64,000 nucleotides of DNA from Bacteroidales bacterium (GCA_900769555.1 CAAGHA010000023.1:1-64000); one strand, 5' to 3'; positions 36,230 to 45,927 are shown, counted from the stretch's first letter. The notes: generated from the letters alone by a model not told the origin. Program-made: numbers and translations.

Positions 36230-37114
36230 TTATTTTAGCATCGACAAATCTGCCATCCCATTTATTTCTGTTGATATTTCTCCCAACCAACCAGCTTGCT
36301 GAAATACCCCGGTCTGGATTTTTACAAATCGTATAGTGCATAAATCAACAGCCGCTCCATTTTCATCAACTAAATCTGATATATCAAAGCAATTTCCCTT
36401 AAGTTCGTTTGAATAATCAAGAGCTGACTCTTCACTCCTCTTTCCATTTTCCGCATATCCAAACAGAAACAGGCCTTCTTTGATCTTCCAATACTCTTTT
36501 TCGTTATCTCCGGAGTTATAATAAGCTTCCGGCAATAGTGTTCCTGAGAAGGTTATTGAATCATCCTCCTCTTTCCACCACCAAGATGATGACTTGGGCA
36601 ATTCACCACAATTTCCCTCACAATCTCGCCAAGTAACATTAGAGGTGTCGTCTTTGGGCGCATAATAGGTCATTTGAAATTTACGATTGGATTTTTCAAA
36701 TTCTGATCCTCTTACTTCATACCATCTCTCATCGGGTAATTCATTCCCATTTTCATCACACATAAAATAAACAACCCCGGGCTCGGGTTGTACTGATGAG
36801 CCACAATAAACAATAACATCTTCTCCGTCTTGATTTTTAACATCATGGTCAAATGTCATTACAACATAACCTCCCCACCCCCCTAATAATATAGAGGTTA
36901 CACAACTATCTCCATTCAAATAATCAGGATAGGCTGCTCTATATGCATGCTGTCCGGGTGCATAATAGTAATCTAATACTGCGGAACAATAAGGGGATAT
37001 TAGATTTTTATCTTCATTATCTTGAAAGTTCGAATCATCTTCAAAATGCGAATTTCTACAACCCACCAAGATTGTAATTAAACAAACTATAAAATGTATA
37101 GAATATTTTCTCAT
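36230..37114 (-). CDS. Surface lipoprotein of a Bacteroidetes PKD/cell-surface type
   Basis: 294 residues with lipobox ITILVGC (Cys19). The segments YYYAPGQHAY, LGGWGGYVVMTFDH, DENGNELPDERWYEVRGSE and ITFSGTLLPEAYY resemble a Bacteroidetes surface-protein family that I recall near TonB-dependent receptor genes. No receptor is adjacent here. Ligand and role are unknown. Cys/Trp-rich stretches (RDCEGNCGELP, SSSWWWKEE) stand out. Confidence 0.6.
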   Translation of the reverse strand: MRKYSIHFIVCLITILVGCRNSHFEDDSNFQDNEDKNLISPYCSAVLDYYYAPGQHAYRAAYPDYLNGDSCVTSILLGGWGGYVVMTFDHDVKNQDGEDVIVYCGSSVQPEPGVVYFMCDENGNELPDERWYEVRGSEFEKSNRKFQMTYYAPKDDTSNVTWRDCEGNCGELPKSSSWWWKEEDDSITFSGTLLPEAYYNSGDNEKEYWKIKEGLFLFGYAENGKRSEESALDYSNELKGNCFDISDLVDENGAAVDLCTIRFVKIQTGVFQQAGWLGEISTEINGMADLSMLK

Positions 37115-37137
37115 ATATATTTTTTAGAGGGTTTTGG

Positions 37138-37192
37138 GATGATCGTTTTAGAAATGCTATTCTTAATCATCTCGACCTGATTTATAGAAATC
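37138..37192 (-). repeat. Dispersed intergenic element, copy F (left end)
   Basis: On the minus strand it reads ATTTCTATAAATCAGGTCGAGATGATTAAGAATAGCATTT when joined in order. This matches the left terminus and the conserved GGTCGAGATGATT block of copies A-D. The element stops after about 50 bases. Confidence 0.6.
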
Positions 37193-37197
37193 GCCAT

Positions 37198-37239
37198 AAA
37201 AAAAAGAGAAGCTAATTACAAAATATTAACTTCTCTTTG
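37198..37239 (-). terminator. Terminator of tRNA-Leu
   Basis: AAAGAGAAG (37203 onward) pairs with CTTCTCTTT (to 37239). On the minus strand the hairpin is followed by a T-run (A-run 37198-37205). It begins right after the tRNA 3' end. Confidence 0.8.
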
Positions 37240-37321
37240 TGCGGGTGAAGGGACTCGAACCCCCACGCCTCGCAGCACTAGATCCTAAGTCTAGCGTGGC
37301 TACCAATTACACCACACCCGC
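37240..37321 (-). tRNA. tRNA-Leu, anticodon UAG
   Basis: Read on the minus strand: acceptor arm GCGGGTG/CACCCGC, D-arm with AATTGGTAG, anticodon stem CTAGA/TCTAG enclosing the loop CTTAGGA (anticodon TAG), a long leucine-type variable arm (TGCTGCGAGGC), and T-loop TTCGAGT. The discriminator base is A. CCA is not encoded. Confidence 0.95.
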
Positions 37322-37335
37322 ATTCTTTAGTGACG

Positions 37336-37366
37336 CAAAATTACATATATTTATTGGATTTGCAAA
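37336..37366 (-). promoter_or_regulatory. Promoter of tRNA-Leu
   Basis: TTTG (37363-37366), 19 bases, then TAATTTTG (37336-37343) on the minus strand: a full match to the Bacteroidetes consensus, 15 bases before the tRNA. Confidence 0.75.
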
Positions 37367-37476
37367 TTTTTTGTCCATATTTTTATTGCTTTATTTCTAT
37401 TTTCTTTAAATTTCAACACTAATTTATTGATACTAAACTAAGTACATAGAAGAATTTCTAAAGCCTCATCTTCCTT

Positions 37477-39024
37477 TTATCCCTTTTTCCACTCGGTTAA
37501 ATTGCGTTCTTCTGTACTGAAATTCACTCCAATTTTCACGATTATCTTATCTTGTCCCAAAATCTTCTCTGTATATTTCTTTTCATCAATCTGCTTCAAG
37601 GCATCTTCTGCCGATTGATTGCGTTTACACTCTATAATGTAAGCACACTTTTCTGTCTGAAAGAATACATCAATTCTTCCGCCCAATACCGGATATTCCA
37701 CCATTACTTTATGCCCGGTGGAACGTATCATCAAGTAAAGCGTATTACGAAAATTGGCTTCTATTAATTTAGGCTCATTACTCTCAAAGGGTATCTGACT
37801 CATAATCAACCGGATTTGAGTCATAAATCCGGCTACATCATCTGCCTCTATAAACTGACGAAGTTTAATAAGATCAAGGTCTTTTCTATCACTGGTTTGG
37901 GATGTTACATAATTGGGCAATAACACTCGCGTCAAACCCTCAGAAACCTCCTCATTGGGGAATCCGAGTTTGTAAAAGCCTTTACTATAGCCTTTTATGG
38001 TAAGATATCCGCTCTGATACATCGCTGCGATTAGATTACTCTCCCCATTCCCAAATGCAGCCAACATTTCTCCCGTGGCTAATAAATCCCCTTCAAATTC
38101 CGGAATATCAACATTACTTTTCGATAATATTTTCGCTAAATAAGTGGGTGTACCTGTTGCAAACCAATAATTACTCAACTGATTATCAGACAAGGAATTA
38201 AACAAACTAAACGGATTATAAATATCTTCTGACCGCTCACTAAAATGATAGCCGTCATACTTCTGTTTCAATTGTGCGTACATATCTTCCTTGCTGACAT
38301 TTTGCTTCTCTGCAAAACATTCTATTTCTTTATCAAAATATCTTCGCAATTCAGACTCTGTAATACCACAGATAGATGCATAATCTGCACTCATTGAGAT
38401 ATCTCTTGGGTTATTGGCGGCACTGAAAATACCCAACTTACCATAACGGGTAACTCCGGTCAGAAATGCAAAACGTATATATCGGTCTGCTTTCTTCATA
38501 ATTCCGTACAGACCTTGCAATATACTCCTAATCTTTTCTTGCAACTCGGGCTGACCGATTGTATCTGTCAACGGCTTGTCATACTCATCTATAAGGATGA
38601 CTGCTTTCCGCCCCGTCTTCTCAAAGGCGCGGGTAACCACACCGTTAAAACGCAAACCTAAGGTTATTTCAGATTCTTCTTTCCCAAATATAGACTCTTG
38701 ACATGTCAAAAATTGATTGATTACAGACAATACTGTCTCTTCTGAGGTATAGGATTCACCTGTGAAATCTATATGAAAAATAGGATACTCCAACCAATCC
38801 TTCTCCAATCTCTCAATGGCAAGGCCTTTGAAAAGGTCTTGCCTACCCATAAAATAAGACTCCAAGGTGGTGGTAAGCAAACTTTTTCCAAAACGACGCG
38901 GACGACTCAGAAAATAATACTCTCCTGACGAAACTAATTTATAAACCAATTCGGTCTTATCTACGTATGTATAGCTTCCGTTGATAAGTTTCTCAAATGT
39001 CTGTATGCCTATTGGGTATTTCAT
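37477..39024 (-). CDS. AAA-ATPase-like protein with C-terminal PD-(D/E)XK nuclease-like domain
   Basis: 515 residues beginning KYPIGIQTFEKLINGSYTYVDKT. The N-terminal ATPase has the P-loop-like RPRRFGKSLL and acidic ILIDEYDKPL. The C-terminus has GRIDVFFQ and YIIECKRN, a PD-(D/E)XK core (Asp, then Glu-x-Lys). This matches the AAA-ATPase_like plus PDDEXK_9 pair, which is often multicopy in gut Bacteroidales and Clostridia. Its biological role is unsettled. It is a lone gene, with tRNA-Leu on one side and the palindrome-rich repeat block on the other. Confidence 0.85.
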   Translation of the reverse strand: MKYPIGIQTFEKLINGSYTYVDKTELVYKLVSSGEYYFLSRPRRFGKSLLTTTLESYFMGRQDLFKGLAIERLEKDWLEYPIFHIDFTGESYTSEETVLSVINQFLTCQESIFGKEESEITLGLRFNGVVTRAFEKTGRKAVILIDEYDKPLTDTIGQPELQEKIRSILQGLYGIMKKADRYIRFAFLTGVTRYGKLGIFSAANNPRDISMSADYASICGITESELRRYFDKEIECFAEKQNVSKEDMYAQLKQKYDGYHFSERSEDIYNPFSLFNSLSDNQLSNYWFATGTPTYLAKILSKSNVDIPEFEGDLLATGEMLAAFGNGESNLIAAMYQSGYLTIKGYSKGFYKLGFPNEEVSEGLTRVLLPNYVTSQTSDRKDLDLIKLRQFIEADDVAGFMTQIRLIMSQIPFESNEPKLIEANFRNTLYLMIRSTGHKVMVEYPVLGGRIDVFFQTEKCAYIIECKRNQSAEDALKQIDEKKYTEKILGQDKIIVKIGVNFSTEERNLTEWKKG

Positions 39025-39258
39025 ATTGTGCTATTTATCTATATATTTAAGAAGTAGTTCTCTTTCCAACAATCATAAGAAGATGGGAGTTCATGTGTTA
39101 TAAAATCAAGGTAATTGAGATTAGGTATGAAACGTACTCTTTTATATGATTACAACCAACTACTCTTCAAATCCTATTATTCATAGATTGTAAAGATAAT
39201 AATTTGATTGCGTTTTGAAAAATAATTGCAAATAATTTTGATTCTCCGTTTTAACAGT

Positions 39259-39630
39259 ACAATGTAGCGATTTGGAAAAAGGATTGTTTTTATTGAAGAC
39301 GGTGCAAATGTTGTAGGGACACGGCACGCCGTGTCCGTCAATAATTAAATCAATACAGATAATTGGCGTGGCGAGTATTACGGACACGGCATGCCGTGTC
39401 CCTACGGGGGTGGAGCGAACAGAAAAAGGAATTAATAAACAATGTGGCGATCTGAAAAAGGATGTTTTTATTGAAAACGGTGCAAATGTTGTAGGGACAC
39501 GGCACGCCGTGTCCGTCAATAATTAAATCAATACAGATAATTGGTGCGCAGTGCATTACGGACACGGCATGCCGCGTCCCTACGGATGGGGAGCGAACAG
39601 AAAAAGGAATTAATAAACAATGTGGCAATA
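39259..39630. repeat. Tandem duplication of a 180-bp unit with REP-like palindromes
   Basis: Unit 1 (39259-39438) and unit 2 (39439-39616) are near-identical, followed by about 14 bases of a third. Each unit carries two 20-base palindromes built as GGACACGGC-AC/AT-GCCGTGTCC (39317-39336, 39382-39401, 39495-39514, 39560-39579, the last with one mismatch) and flanked by GTAGG or CTACGG. The open frames across it are translations of the palindromes (GTRHAVSV) and are not genes. The rest of the 39025-39810 spacer holds only two hairpins. Confidence 0.85.
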
Positions 39631-39650
39631 CAAAATTTTTCTGAAACAGC

Positions 39651-39691
39651 AAAGCCCCGGCTTGGAAAGTCGAGGCTTTTTCGTTTTTTTT
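39651..39691 (+). terminator. Orphan terminator-like hairpin on the plus strand
   Basis: AAAGCCCCGGCTT/AAGTCGAGGCTTT (39651-39679, one mismatch, 3-base loop) is followed by T-runs at 39677-39691. No plus-strand gene lies upstream within several kilobases, so it may be part of the repeat block, a relic, or the end of an unseen RNA. Confidence 0.45.
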
Positions 39692-39704
39692 AGTTTGAAA
39701 AATT

Positions 39705-39741
39705 AAAGAGAGGATACCTCGTTTTGAGACACCCTCTCTTT
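39705..39741 (-). terminator. Probable terminator of the SusC/SusD operon
   Basis: A 9-bp stem AAAGAGAGG/CCTCTCTTT with an inner CTC/GAG pair. On the minus strand it is followed by a T-rich tract (AATTTTTC). It lies 70 bases after the last gene of the operon. Confidence 0.6.
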
Positions 39742-39810
39742 TTGAGTAGTTATAGAATGAAGAGAACTACAAATAATTAAGACTCTTCGTTTTAACTTAG
39801 AACAAAACTA

Positions 39811-40245
39811 CTAATACTCTAAAGCTGGTTTAAGAATGTTGAATACGTAAGGATCCTTACAACCAGTGGCTTCTAACACCAATCTATTGGTTTCATAAGT
39901 ATAACCTTTTTTAGCCCTCTCTTTAGACAAAGTAAAAATAATCGAACCATCTGCTACGTACGCAGGATTCAATTCAATAGGATAAATAGTATCTTGTCCG
40001 ATAGAATTGTATCCCATTAAATATGCTTTATTAACAATTGACAAACCGCTTCCCAATACTACGATGGTAGAGTTAGGCTGTAATTGTTGCAAAGCTACAT
40101 CCATTGAATCAGAAGAGACAAATTTTTCAACAGCTAAAGATGAACATCCACATTCAACACATTCCTTCTCGCAAGAAGTAAAGATACTTCCCGCCATTGC
40201 ACCGAAAAACAAAAACGGAAGCAATATTCTATATTTAAATCTCAT
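39811..40245 (-). CDS. Small lipoprotein of the SusC/SusD operon
   Basis: 144 residues. The signal peptide ends SIFTSC (Cys25), followed by a cysteine cluster (CEKECVECGC). The remainder looks like one beta-rich domain (TIVVLGSGLSIVNKAYL; RLVLEATGCKDPYV). I do not recognise the family. By position, third after susC and susD, it may be an accessory surface ligand-binding protein like SusE/F, but it is much shorter. Confidence 0.55.
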   Translation of the reverse strand: MRFKYRILLPFLFFGAMAGSIFTSCEKECVECGCSSLAVEKFVSSDSMDVALQQLQPNSTIVVLGSGLSIVNKAYLMGYNSIGQDTIYPIELNPAYVADGSIIFTLSKERAKKGYTYETNRLVLEATGCKDPYVFNILKPALEY

Positions 40246-40266
40246 ACTTTTAATTATTAAATTTTA

Positions 40267-42240
40267 TTAATATGGATAAGTTCCTCTATCCACGTCATTA
40301 ACAAAGTCCTTGGCTGCACCATTATCAATACCAGTTTGAGCAGAAACCGGAATAGGTAAGAACCAATAGTTATTAGAAATAAAGTTATTTATCAAAATAG
40401 TTTCTTCAGCTTTTGCGTTGGCATCAGCTTCCCATTTTTCAGGATACATAGTTGCCAAAATACTGTTCAAGGCATTTACTACCGCCTTACGAGCATAACC
40501 GGCTTCAGTTTCTGCTTCCTTCGCTGGTGCTTTAGGTTTTCCAGCCATTTGAACTCCTCTATCCATCTGAACTAAGAACTTATGTGCCATTATAGGATCT
40601 CTGTAGTACAAACGTTTCAAATCCAACCACGCTTGTCCCTCCATTGCAAACTCTTTGCGACGCTCTTGCATGAGGTCGTATCTTTCTACATTGTGATACA
40701 TTGTTTCGGTCAAAGGCACATCAACTGTTGCAGTGGTTGAATCGTCTAATTTAATAGAAAAACTTTCAAAGTTCGCTCTTTTTGTTGAAAGATCTTCAAA
40801 AAATGGAATTGCTTCTGTCAATTGTGGAGCACCATGGGCTTTCAATACTTCGTTAATATCTGCAAGACCTGCGGCAGAAGCAGCACAAACATCCAAATTT
40901 TCTTTTGCCATTAGTGCTTCGGCTCTCATCATATAGACATCGGAAAGACGAATTAAATCTATTCTGCGTTGGATAGACATTCCAGTCTCTGCATGAAAAC
41001 CTCTGTTATCTATACCCCAAACAAACTTTTTGACATGGTTAAAGACATATCCTCCGGCTCCATCTGTTAGGAAATTCAAACCTGAAGCACCTTCGATTTG
41101 ATTCGGGTCATCATTAGGATCATAATCGGGACCATATACAGCCGTATTTCCTCCGGCTCCAATAGAATATGGTTCTGCACCAACATACAAACACAACTCT
41201 CTCTTTCTTTCATCATCATTAGAGAAAGATTTGTAAAGGTTGTAGGTAATACCCTTTCCACTTCCCCAGCCGGAACCCGGCGACCAATATGTATTTCGTC
41301 CCATTTGAGCTTGATAAGAAGATCCTTCTCCATACTCTCCATTAACAAAATAGAGTGCAAATATTGTCTCACTACTAGGACTTGTCATCGCATCATAAGT
41401 GAACATTTCTTTATGACTTTGAAGCTTATTTGTACCTCCAATAATCTCTGTACACAAATCTACAACACTCTGATACTTTCCGGCAACATCAGACTCCTTG
41501 TATCGTGCAACTGCTAAATCAGACTGACAAGAAGCCATGGTCAAATACAACTTTGCCAACACTGCCTTTGCAGAGTTCTTGCTTGCTCTTTTAGGTTTGG
41601 ATGGTGTATCCGGCAAAACATCTTTCGCATACAACAAATCCTTTTCAATCGCTTTATACAAGGTTGCTCTTGTCACCTTTGGTAATTTTACAGATTGTGC
41701 AATATCTGTCTCTGTATCCAAAACCAAAGGAACTTCACCAAAATACTCCGTAGCCAAAAAATGTGCGAAAGCTCTAAACAACATAGCCTCTCCTTTCACC
41801 TCAGCCAATTGCTCATCTGACACATCAAATCCTTCAGGCTTTGGATCGGTTCCATCTTGAATTCTCGTTATTTTATGAATCACTTGATTGGCAGTTGCAA
41901 TTACGCCGGAATACAATGAAGTAAAACCCTCTTTCAAGATTGAATTATCATCTCCTATGGAAAGTTTAAACAACGCACCTTCTTGATCATAGACATTATA
42001 TAGAACGCCGGAAAGACCTTCATTTACACACCATGAGAATTTCTGCTCATATTGTGACCACAATTGACCTCCATATAACGGAGATGTCAAGGATTGAAAC
42101 TGATCATACCTTACCACTCCTGTAGTAGAATTTGCACCATACAAATCCTCTTCTAAAAAGTCCTTACATGAGGAGGCAAACAACGTCGCCACCCCGGCAG
42201 TAATAATTACTGCTTTACGTTTTAAATTAATTAATTTCAT
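40267..42240 (-). CDS. SusD/RagB-family outer-membrane lipoprotein
   Basis: About 657 residues from MKLINLKRKA; an ATG two codons upstream is also possible. The lipobox ends FASSC (Cys25). Features of the family are the N-terminal CKDFLEEDLYG, TPR-like helices in the N-terminal half, and the C-terminal RRKEFAMEGQAWLDLKRLYY segment. SusD proteins cap the SusC channel and bind ligand at the cell surface. The substrate cannot be told: no glycoside hydrolase or peptidase gene is in the operon. Confidence 0.93.
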   Translation of the reverse strand: MKLINLKRKAVIITAGVATLFASSCKDFLEEDLYGANSTTGVVRYDQFQSLTSPLYGGQLWSQYEQKFSWCVNEGLSGVLYNVYDQEGALFKLSIGDDNSILKEGFTSLYSGVIATANQVIHKITRIQDGTDPKPEGFDVSDEQLAEVKGEAMLFRAFAHFLATEYFGEVPLVLDTETDIAQSVKLPKVTRATLYKAIEKDLLYAKDVLPDTPSKPKRASKNSAKAVLAKLYLTMASCQSDLAVARYKESDVAGKYQSVVDLCTEIIGGTNKLQSHKEMFTYDAMTSPSSETIFALYFVNGEYGEGSSYQAQMGRNTYWSPGSGWGSGKGITYNLYKSFSNDDERKRELCLYVGAEPYSIGAGGNTAVYGPDYDPNDDPNQIEGASGLNFLTDGAGGYVFNHVKKFVWGIDNRGFHAETGMSIQRRIDLIRLSDVYMMRAEALMAKENLDVCAASAAGLADINEVLKAHGAPQLTEAIPFFEDLSTKRANFESFSIKLDDSTTATVDVPLTETMYHNVERYDLMQERRKEFAMEGQAWLDLKRLYYRDPIMAHKFLVQMDRGVQMAGKPKAPAKEAETEAGYARKAVVNALNSILATMYPEKWEADANAKAEETILINNFISNNYWFLPIPVSAQTGIDNGAAKDFVNDVDRGTYPY

Positions 42241-42261
42241 ACTCATTCAAATTATAGTTTA

Positions 42262-45200
42262 TTAAAAATCAAAATTCAAACCAATCACATAAGTTCTTGG
42301 CAACGGATAGACTCCTTTGTCAACACCTTGTTTAATAGCACTCTCATTAGGGACTTCAGGGTTCAAACCGGAATAGTTGGTAATGGTTCCAAGGTTTTGA
42401 ACATTGAAGTTGATTCTTAAATTGCTCAAGTGCAACTTATCGGTATAGCGTTTTGGAACAGTATATCCAATGCTGACATTTTGGAAACGCAAGTAAGAAC
42501 CATCCTCCACATAACGAGAAGAAATAGTATTTGCATCAGCACCACCCATAGCCTCAGAACCAGATACCGGCATATTGGTATTGGCATTCTCTACATATTG
42601 TGTTCCATCCGGATTGGTTACCACGCGTGCATAATCCAAAACTGTAGCCAATTGATTCATATTGTTAGCATCCATACCCTCTAACTTAGAACGCATCAAG
42701 TTGTAAACATCATTTCCGTAAGATCCTGCAATAAATAGAGACAACGACCATGGACCCCAAGAGAAACGATTATCCATACCAAATGTAAAGTCAGGGTTTG
42801 GATCACCAATAAAAGTATAATCATTTTTAGGATCTAACTTACCATCCCCATTCAAATCTACATAGTTAACATCTCCAACAGCTGCATCCGTTCTGCCGGT
42901 CGCAAGCAACTGTTGAGTATTCTGGATAATGCCATCCATTTTGTATCCGTAGAACATTCCGGGAGCATAACCAACTTTGTTTTTATGTATATAACGGTTT
43001 GCTGATTTGAAAGCATGATACTCATCCAAATCACCTCCAACCAAATCTAAGATTTCATTACGCACCTTAGAAAAATTAATTTCTGTATTCCATACAAAAT
43101 TATGGTCTCCCAACTTCTTATCGATATTGGTAGTAGTCAAGTTAATATCAAAACCTACGTTTTTGATAGATCCGCCATTAACATTAGGAATAGATGTATA
43201 AAGATAAGAAGGATCTGCCAAAGCAGTTCCCGGATTAGCCTTTACAATCAAATCATCATTTTGTTTGTAGAAAGCATCAAAACTTAAGTTAATACGATCT
43301 CTTCTCAAGAAACTTACATCAATACCTCCATTCACCTGCCAGTTGGTCTCCCACACCAAATAAGGATTTGCATAAATACCATTTATCAAACCGATACCAA
43401 ATGGTGTATTTTTTTCTGAATAAGAGGTAATGTGTGCCATGTCTTGTCCTGCATTACCGGTTTGACCATACCCCAAACGAAGTTTCAATTGTGTAATCGC
43501 ATTCTTGATGTCGTTGTCTTTCATGAAAGACTCTTGATCAATACGCCAAGCGGCACCAAAAGATGGGAAGAAATCCCAACGATTTTCAGGAGCCAATGTA
43601 GAAGAACCATCAAAACGACCGGTTGCTGTCAACAAATAACGTTCATCATAGTTATAGTTCAAACGAGCAAAATAAGACATCATAGAAGAAGCTCCTTTGT
43701 ATCCGGAAATCGGACCATCAACACCAAGAACAGTATTTTGAAAATCAGGATCGATAAAACGTTCATTATCTCCATATCCATTTTTAGTCACACTTGTTCC
43801 TTCCCAAGTAGCTCTCCATGTTTCGTAACCCAACATTGCACCTAAACGATGTTTTTTAGAAGCACCCATCTTCACCTCATAATTCAAAGTAGAGGCAAAA
43901 CGCCAATACATATTGTTTCTCAAATAGAACTTCTGGCTGTTTGCCTTTTCATCATTCGAATTAGGCAATGCAGGTGAAAAACGTTGTTCTTGAGAACCTG
44001 TATAATCAATACCAAACTCATTTCTCCAAGAGATATTTAGAGGGAATTGAATGGTTGCATGCACTTGACCGATTACATTGTTTGCATACGAATAAATAGG
44101 CGACTGATTAGCCAAACGAACTGCATTATCCTTTACATCAGATGCAGATGTTCCACTTAATACCTTGTAACTACCATCAAAATCCGTTGGAGCCAAAGTT
44201 GGAGGCGTAATCAATGCTTGGTGCAGCATTGTTTCATCAATAACAGTATTAGCAATCCCTTCCAAATCTCCTTCTGAGTCAGCATCAAAACCTGCTTGTT
44301 TTGTCTTATTGGAACGAGTATAAGCCAACGAAATACCGGTACGCAACCACTTCTTGACTTGAGACTCCACATTGGCTCTACCATTGAAACGTTGATAATC
44401 TGTATTAATCACAACACCATTTTGTTTGGTATAACCTAAAGAGAAGGCATATTGTGTCTCCTTAGAACCTCCTGTGATGGAGATTTGGTGATTGTGACCA
44501 ATGGCAGTGCGGAAAATCTCATCTTGCCAATCTGTTCCATTTCCACCAAAACGATTTACCGCCACCAATTCCGCACTCGGACTATTACCTGAGAATGATG
44601 CAACCACAGCCGGGTCTGAATAGAAAGAGGCATACTCTTGCAAATTCATCAAATCGTAGGTATTAGAAGCATTTGCCACAGAGAAATTACCTGAGTAAGC
44701 AATCTTTGCACCACCCTCTTTACCTTTTCTTGTAGTAATCATGATAACTCCATTTGCGGCGCGAGAACCATAGATAGCGGTAGCAGAAGCATCTTTCAAT
44801 ACCTCCATAGACACGATATCAGCAGGGTTGATAGAAGCCAACGGATTAGCATCCGCACTCTGTTTACCACCACCAATCGGCATACCATCCACCACATACA
44901 ATGGAGATGTATTACCTGTCAAGGTAGAGACACCTCGGATACGAACAGAAGCTTCAGAACCCGGCTGTCCGGAACTTGAAGAAACTTGCACACCGGAAAC
45001 ACGTCCTGCCAAGGCTTGGTCAACAGAAACAGTAGTTTGAGCCTTCATAGCCTCTTCACCCAAAGATGATAGAGATCCCGTCAAGTCACTCTTTCTCATC
45101 TTACCATAACCTACCTCAACCACAACGTCTTCAAGCATTTTAGAATCCTCTTCCAAAGAGATATTCAACACAGAAGGTGTTTTTGCAGTCACCTTTTGAG

Positions 45201-45429
45201 TTTTTGTTGTATATCCCATGTAAGAGATTTCCAACACATCACCATTATTCACGGAAATTGAATAATTTCCATCCATGTCTGTAGCAACACCTGTCGATGT
45301 TCCCTTAATCACGACGCTTGCTCCCGGCAAACCTCCCATCGCATCGGAGACTGTTCCGGAAATGGTGCGTTGCGCCATCAATCCGAAGCATGCACAGAGC
45401 ATCGTCAAAGAAAATAAAAATCTTTTCAT
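42262..45429 (-). CDS. SusC/RagA-family TonB-dependent outer-membrane transporter
   Basis: 1055 residues. Signal peptide MKRFLFSLTMLCACFGLMAQ, then a carboxypeptidase-D-like beta-sandwich (about 22-96, ISGTVSDAMGGLPGASVVIKG), a TonB box/plug region, the RagA signature (SPLYVVDGMPIGG; VLKDASATAIYGSRAANGV) and a 22-strand barrel ending YVIGLNFDF. It imports ligands bound by the SusD partner encoded 15 bases downstream. First gene of a three-gene operon; a candidate -7 element and an inverted repeat lie upstream. Confidence 0.96.
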   Translation of the reverse strand: MKRFLFSLTMLCACFGLMAQRTISGTVSDAMGGLPGASVVIKGTSTGVATDMDGNYSISVNNGDVLEISYMGYTTKTQKVTAKTPSVLNISLEEDSKMLEDVVVEVGYGKMRKSDLTGSLSSLGEEAMKAQTTVSVDQALAGRVSGVQVSSSSGQPGSEASVRIRGVSTLTGNTSPLYVVDGMPIGGGKQSADANPLASINPADIVSMEVLKDASATAIYGSRAANGVIMITTRKGKEGGAKIAYSGNFSVANASNTYDLMNLQEYASFYSDPAVVASFSGNSPSAELVAVNRFGGNGTDWQDEIFRTAIGHNHQISITGGSKETQYAFSLGYTKQNGVVINTDYQRFNGRANVESQVKKWLRTGISLAYTRSNKTKQAGFDADSEGDLEGIANTVIDETMLHQALITPPTLAPTDFDGSYKVLSGTSASDVKDNAVRLANQSPIYSYANNVIGQVHATIQFPLNISWRNEFGIDYTGSQEQRFSPALPNSNDEKANSQKFYLRNNMYWRFASTLNYEVKMGASKKHRLGAMLGYETWRATWEGTSVTKNGYGDNERFIDPDFQNTVLGVDGPISGYKGASSMMSYFARLNYNYDERYLLTATGRFDGSSTLAPENRWDFFPSFGAAWRIDQESFMKDNDIKNAITQLKLRLGYGQTGNAGQDMAHITSYSEKNTPFGIGLINGIYANPYLVWETNWQVNGGIDVSFLRRDRINLSFDAFYKQNDDLIVKANPGTALADPSYLYTSIPNVNGGSIKNVGFDINLTTTNIDKKLGDHNFVWNTEINFSKVRNEILDLVGGDLDEYHAFKSANRYIHKNKVGYAPGMFYGYKMDGIIQNTQQLLATGRTDAAVGDVNYVDLNGDGKLDPKNDYTFIGDPNPDFTFGMDNRFSWGPWSLSLFIAGSYGNDVYNLMRSKLEGMDANNMNQLATVLDYARVVTNPDGTQYVENANTNMPVSGSEAMGGADANTISSRYVEDGSYLRFQNVSIGYTVPKRYTDKLHLSNLRINFNVQNLGTITNYSGLNPEVPNESAIKQGVDKGVYPLPRTYVIGLNFDF

Positions 45430-45523
45430 TTTAAAATAGATTATTAATTAATATTAAAAAAATTATTTATTCTCACTTTTAGTATAGCTTGTTAGATGAT
45501 TCCCAACCTCTTTTTAAGATTCA

Positions 45524-45531
45524 CAAAAATA
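45524..45531 (-). promoter_or_regulatory. Candidate -7 element of the SusC operon
   Basis: TATTTTTG on the minus strand, 94 bases before the ATG, matches TAnnTTTG. The expected -33 position holds GTTTC, a weak match. A second TATATTTG lies at 45583-45590. Confidence 0.4.
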
Positions 45532-45561
45532 ATCCATTTTGAATTTGAAACATCTAATTAC

Positions 45562-45580
45562 ACTCATTACAAAAATGAGT
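45562..45580. promoter_or_regulatory. Inverted repeat upstream of the SusC operon
   Basis: ACTCATT (45562-45568) and AATGAGT (45574-45580), perfect 7-bp arms around 5 bases. If transcription starts near 45517 the repeat is centred about 55 bases upstream, a usual activator position. No regulator gene is adjacent. Confidence 0.35.
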
Positions 45581-45927
45581 TACAAATATAATCGAAACAA
45601 TCGAATAAATTACATTTTTTCACATAAAATTTACTTGATTAACATTTACACTTACACCTAATTCTCCACTTAACAAAATCTACTAACCTCCTTTCTTGCA
45701 TTCATTGAATTTAAACGTAATCATCACACTTACAATATACTTTATTCTTCTTTATATAACTTTTAGCAAAAACATCTTTACCCAATTTACAGGTTCGCTT
45801 AGAATGGATTGTACACCTCCATCTAATCAAGTTCTCATTAAAAACAAATCAAAAATCATGCCAAAATATGTTAAATATTGGATTTTGTCGATAAAATTTT
45901 CCATTTTATCTAATATTTATGATTTGC

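Noticed and set aside
39259..39616. Possible CRISPR array because of regularly spaced palindromes
   Set aside because: The repeated unit is 180 bp with near-identical 'spacers', there are only two units, and no cas gene is present.
39181..39652. Minus-strand open frames of about 100 residues with repeated GTRHAVSV segments
   Set aside because: They are translations of the tandem palindromic repeats, overlap each other and have no independent coding signs.
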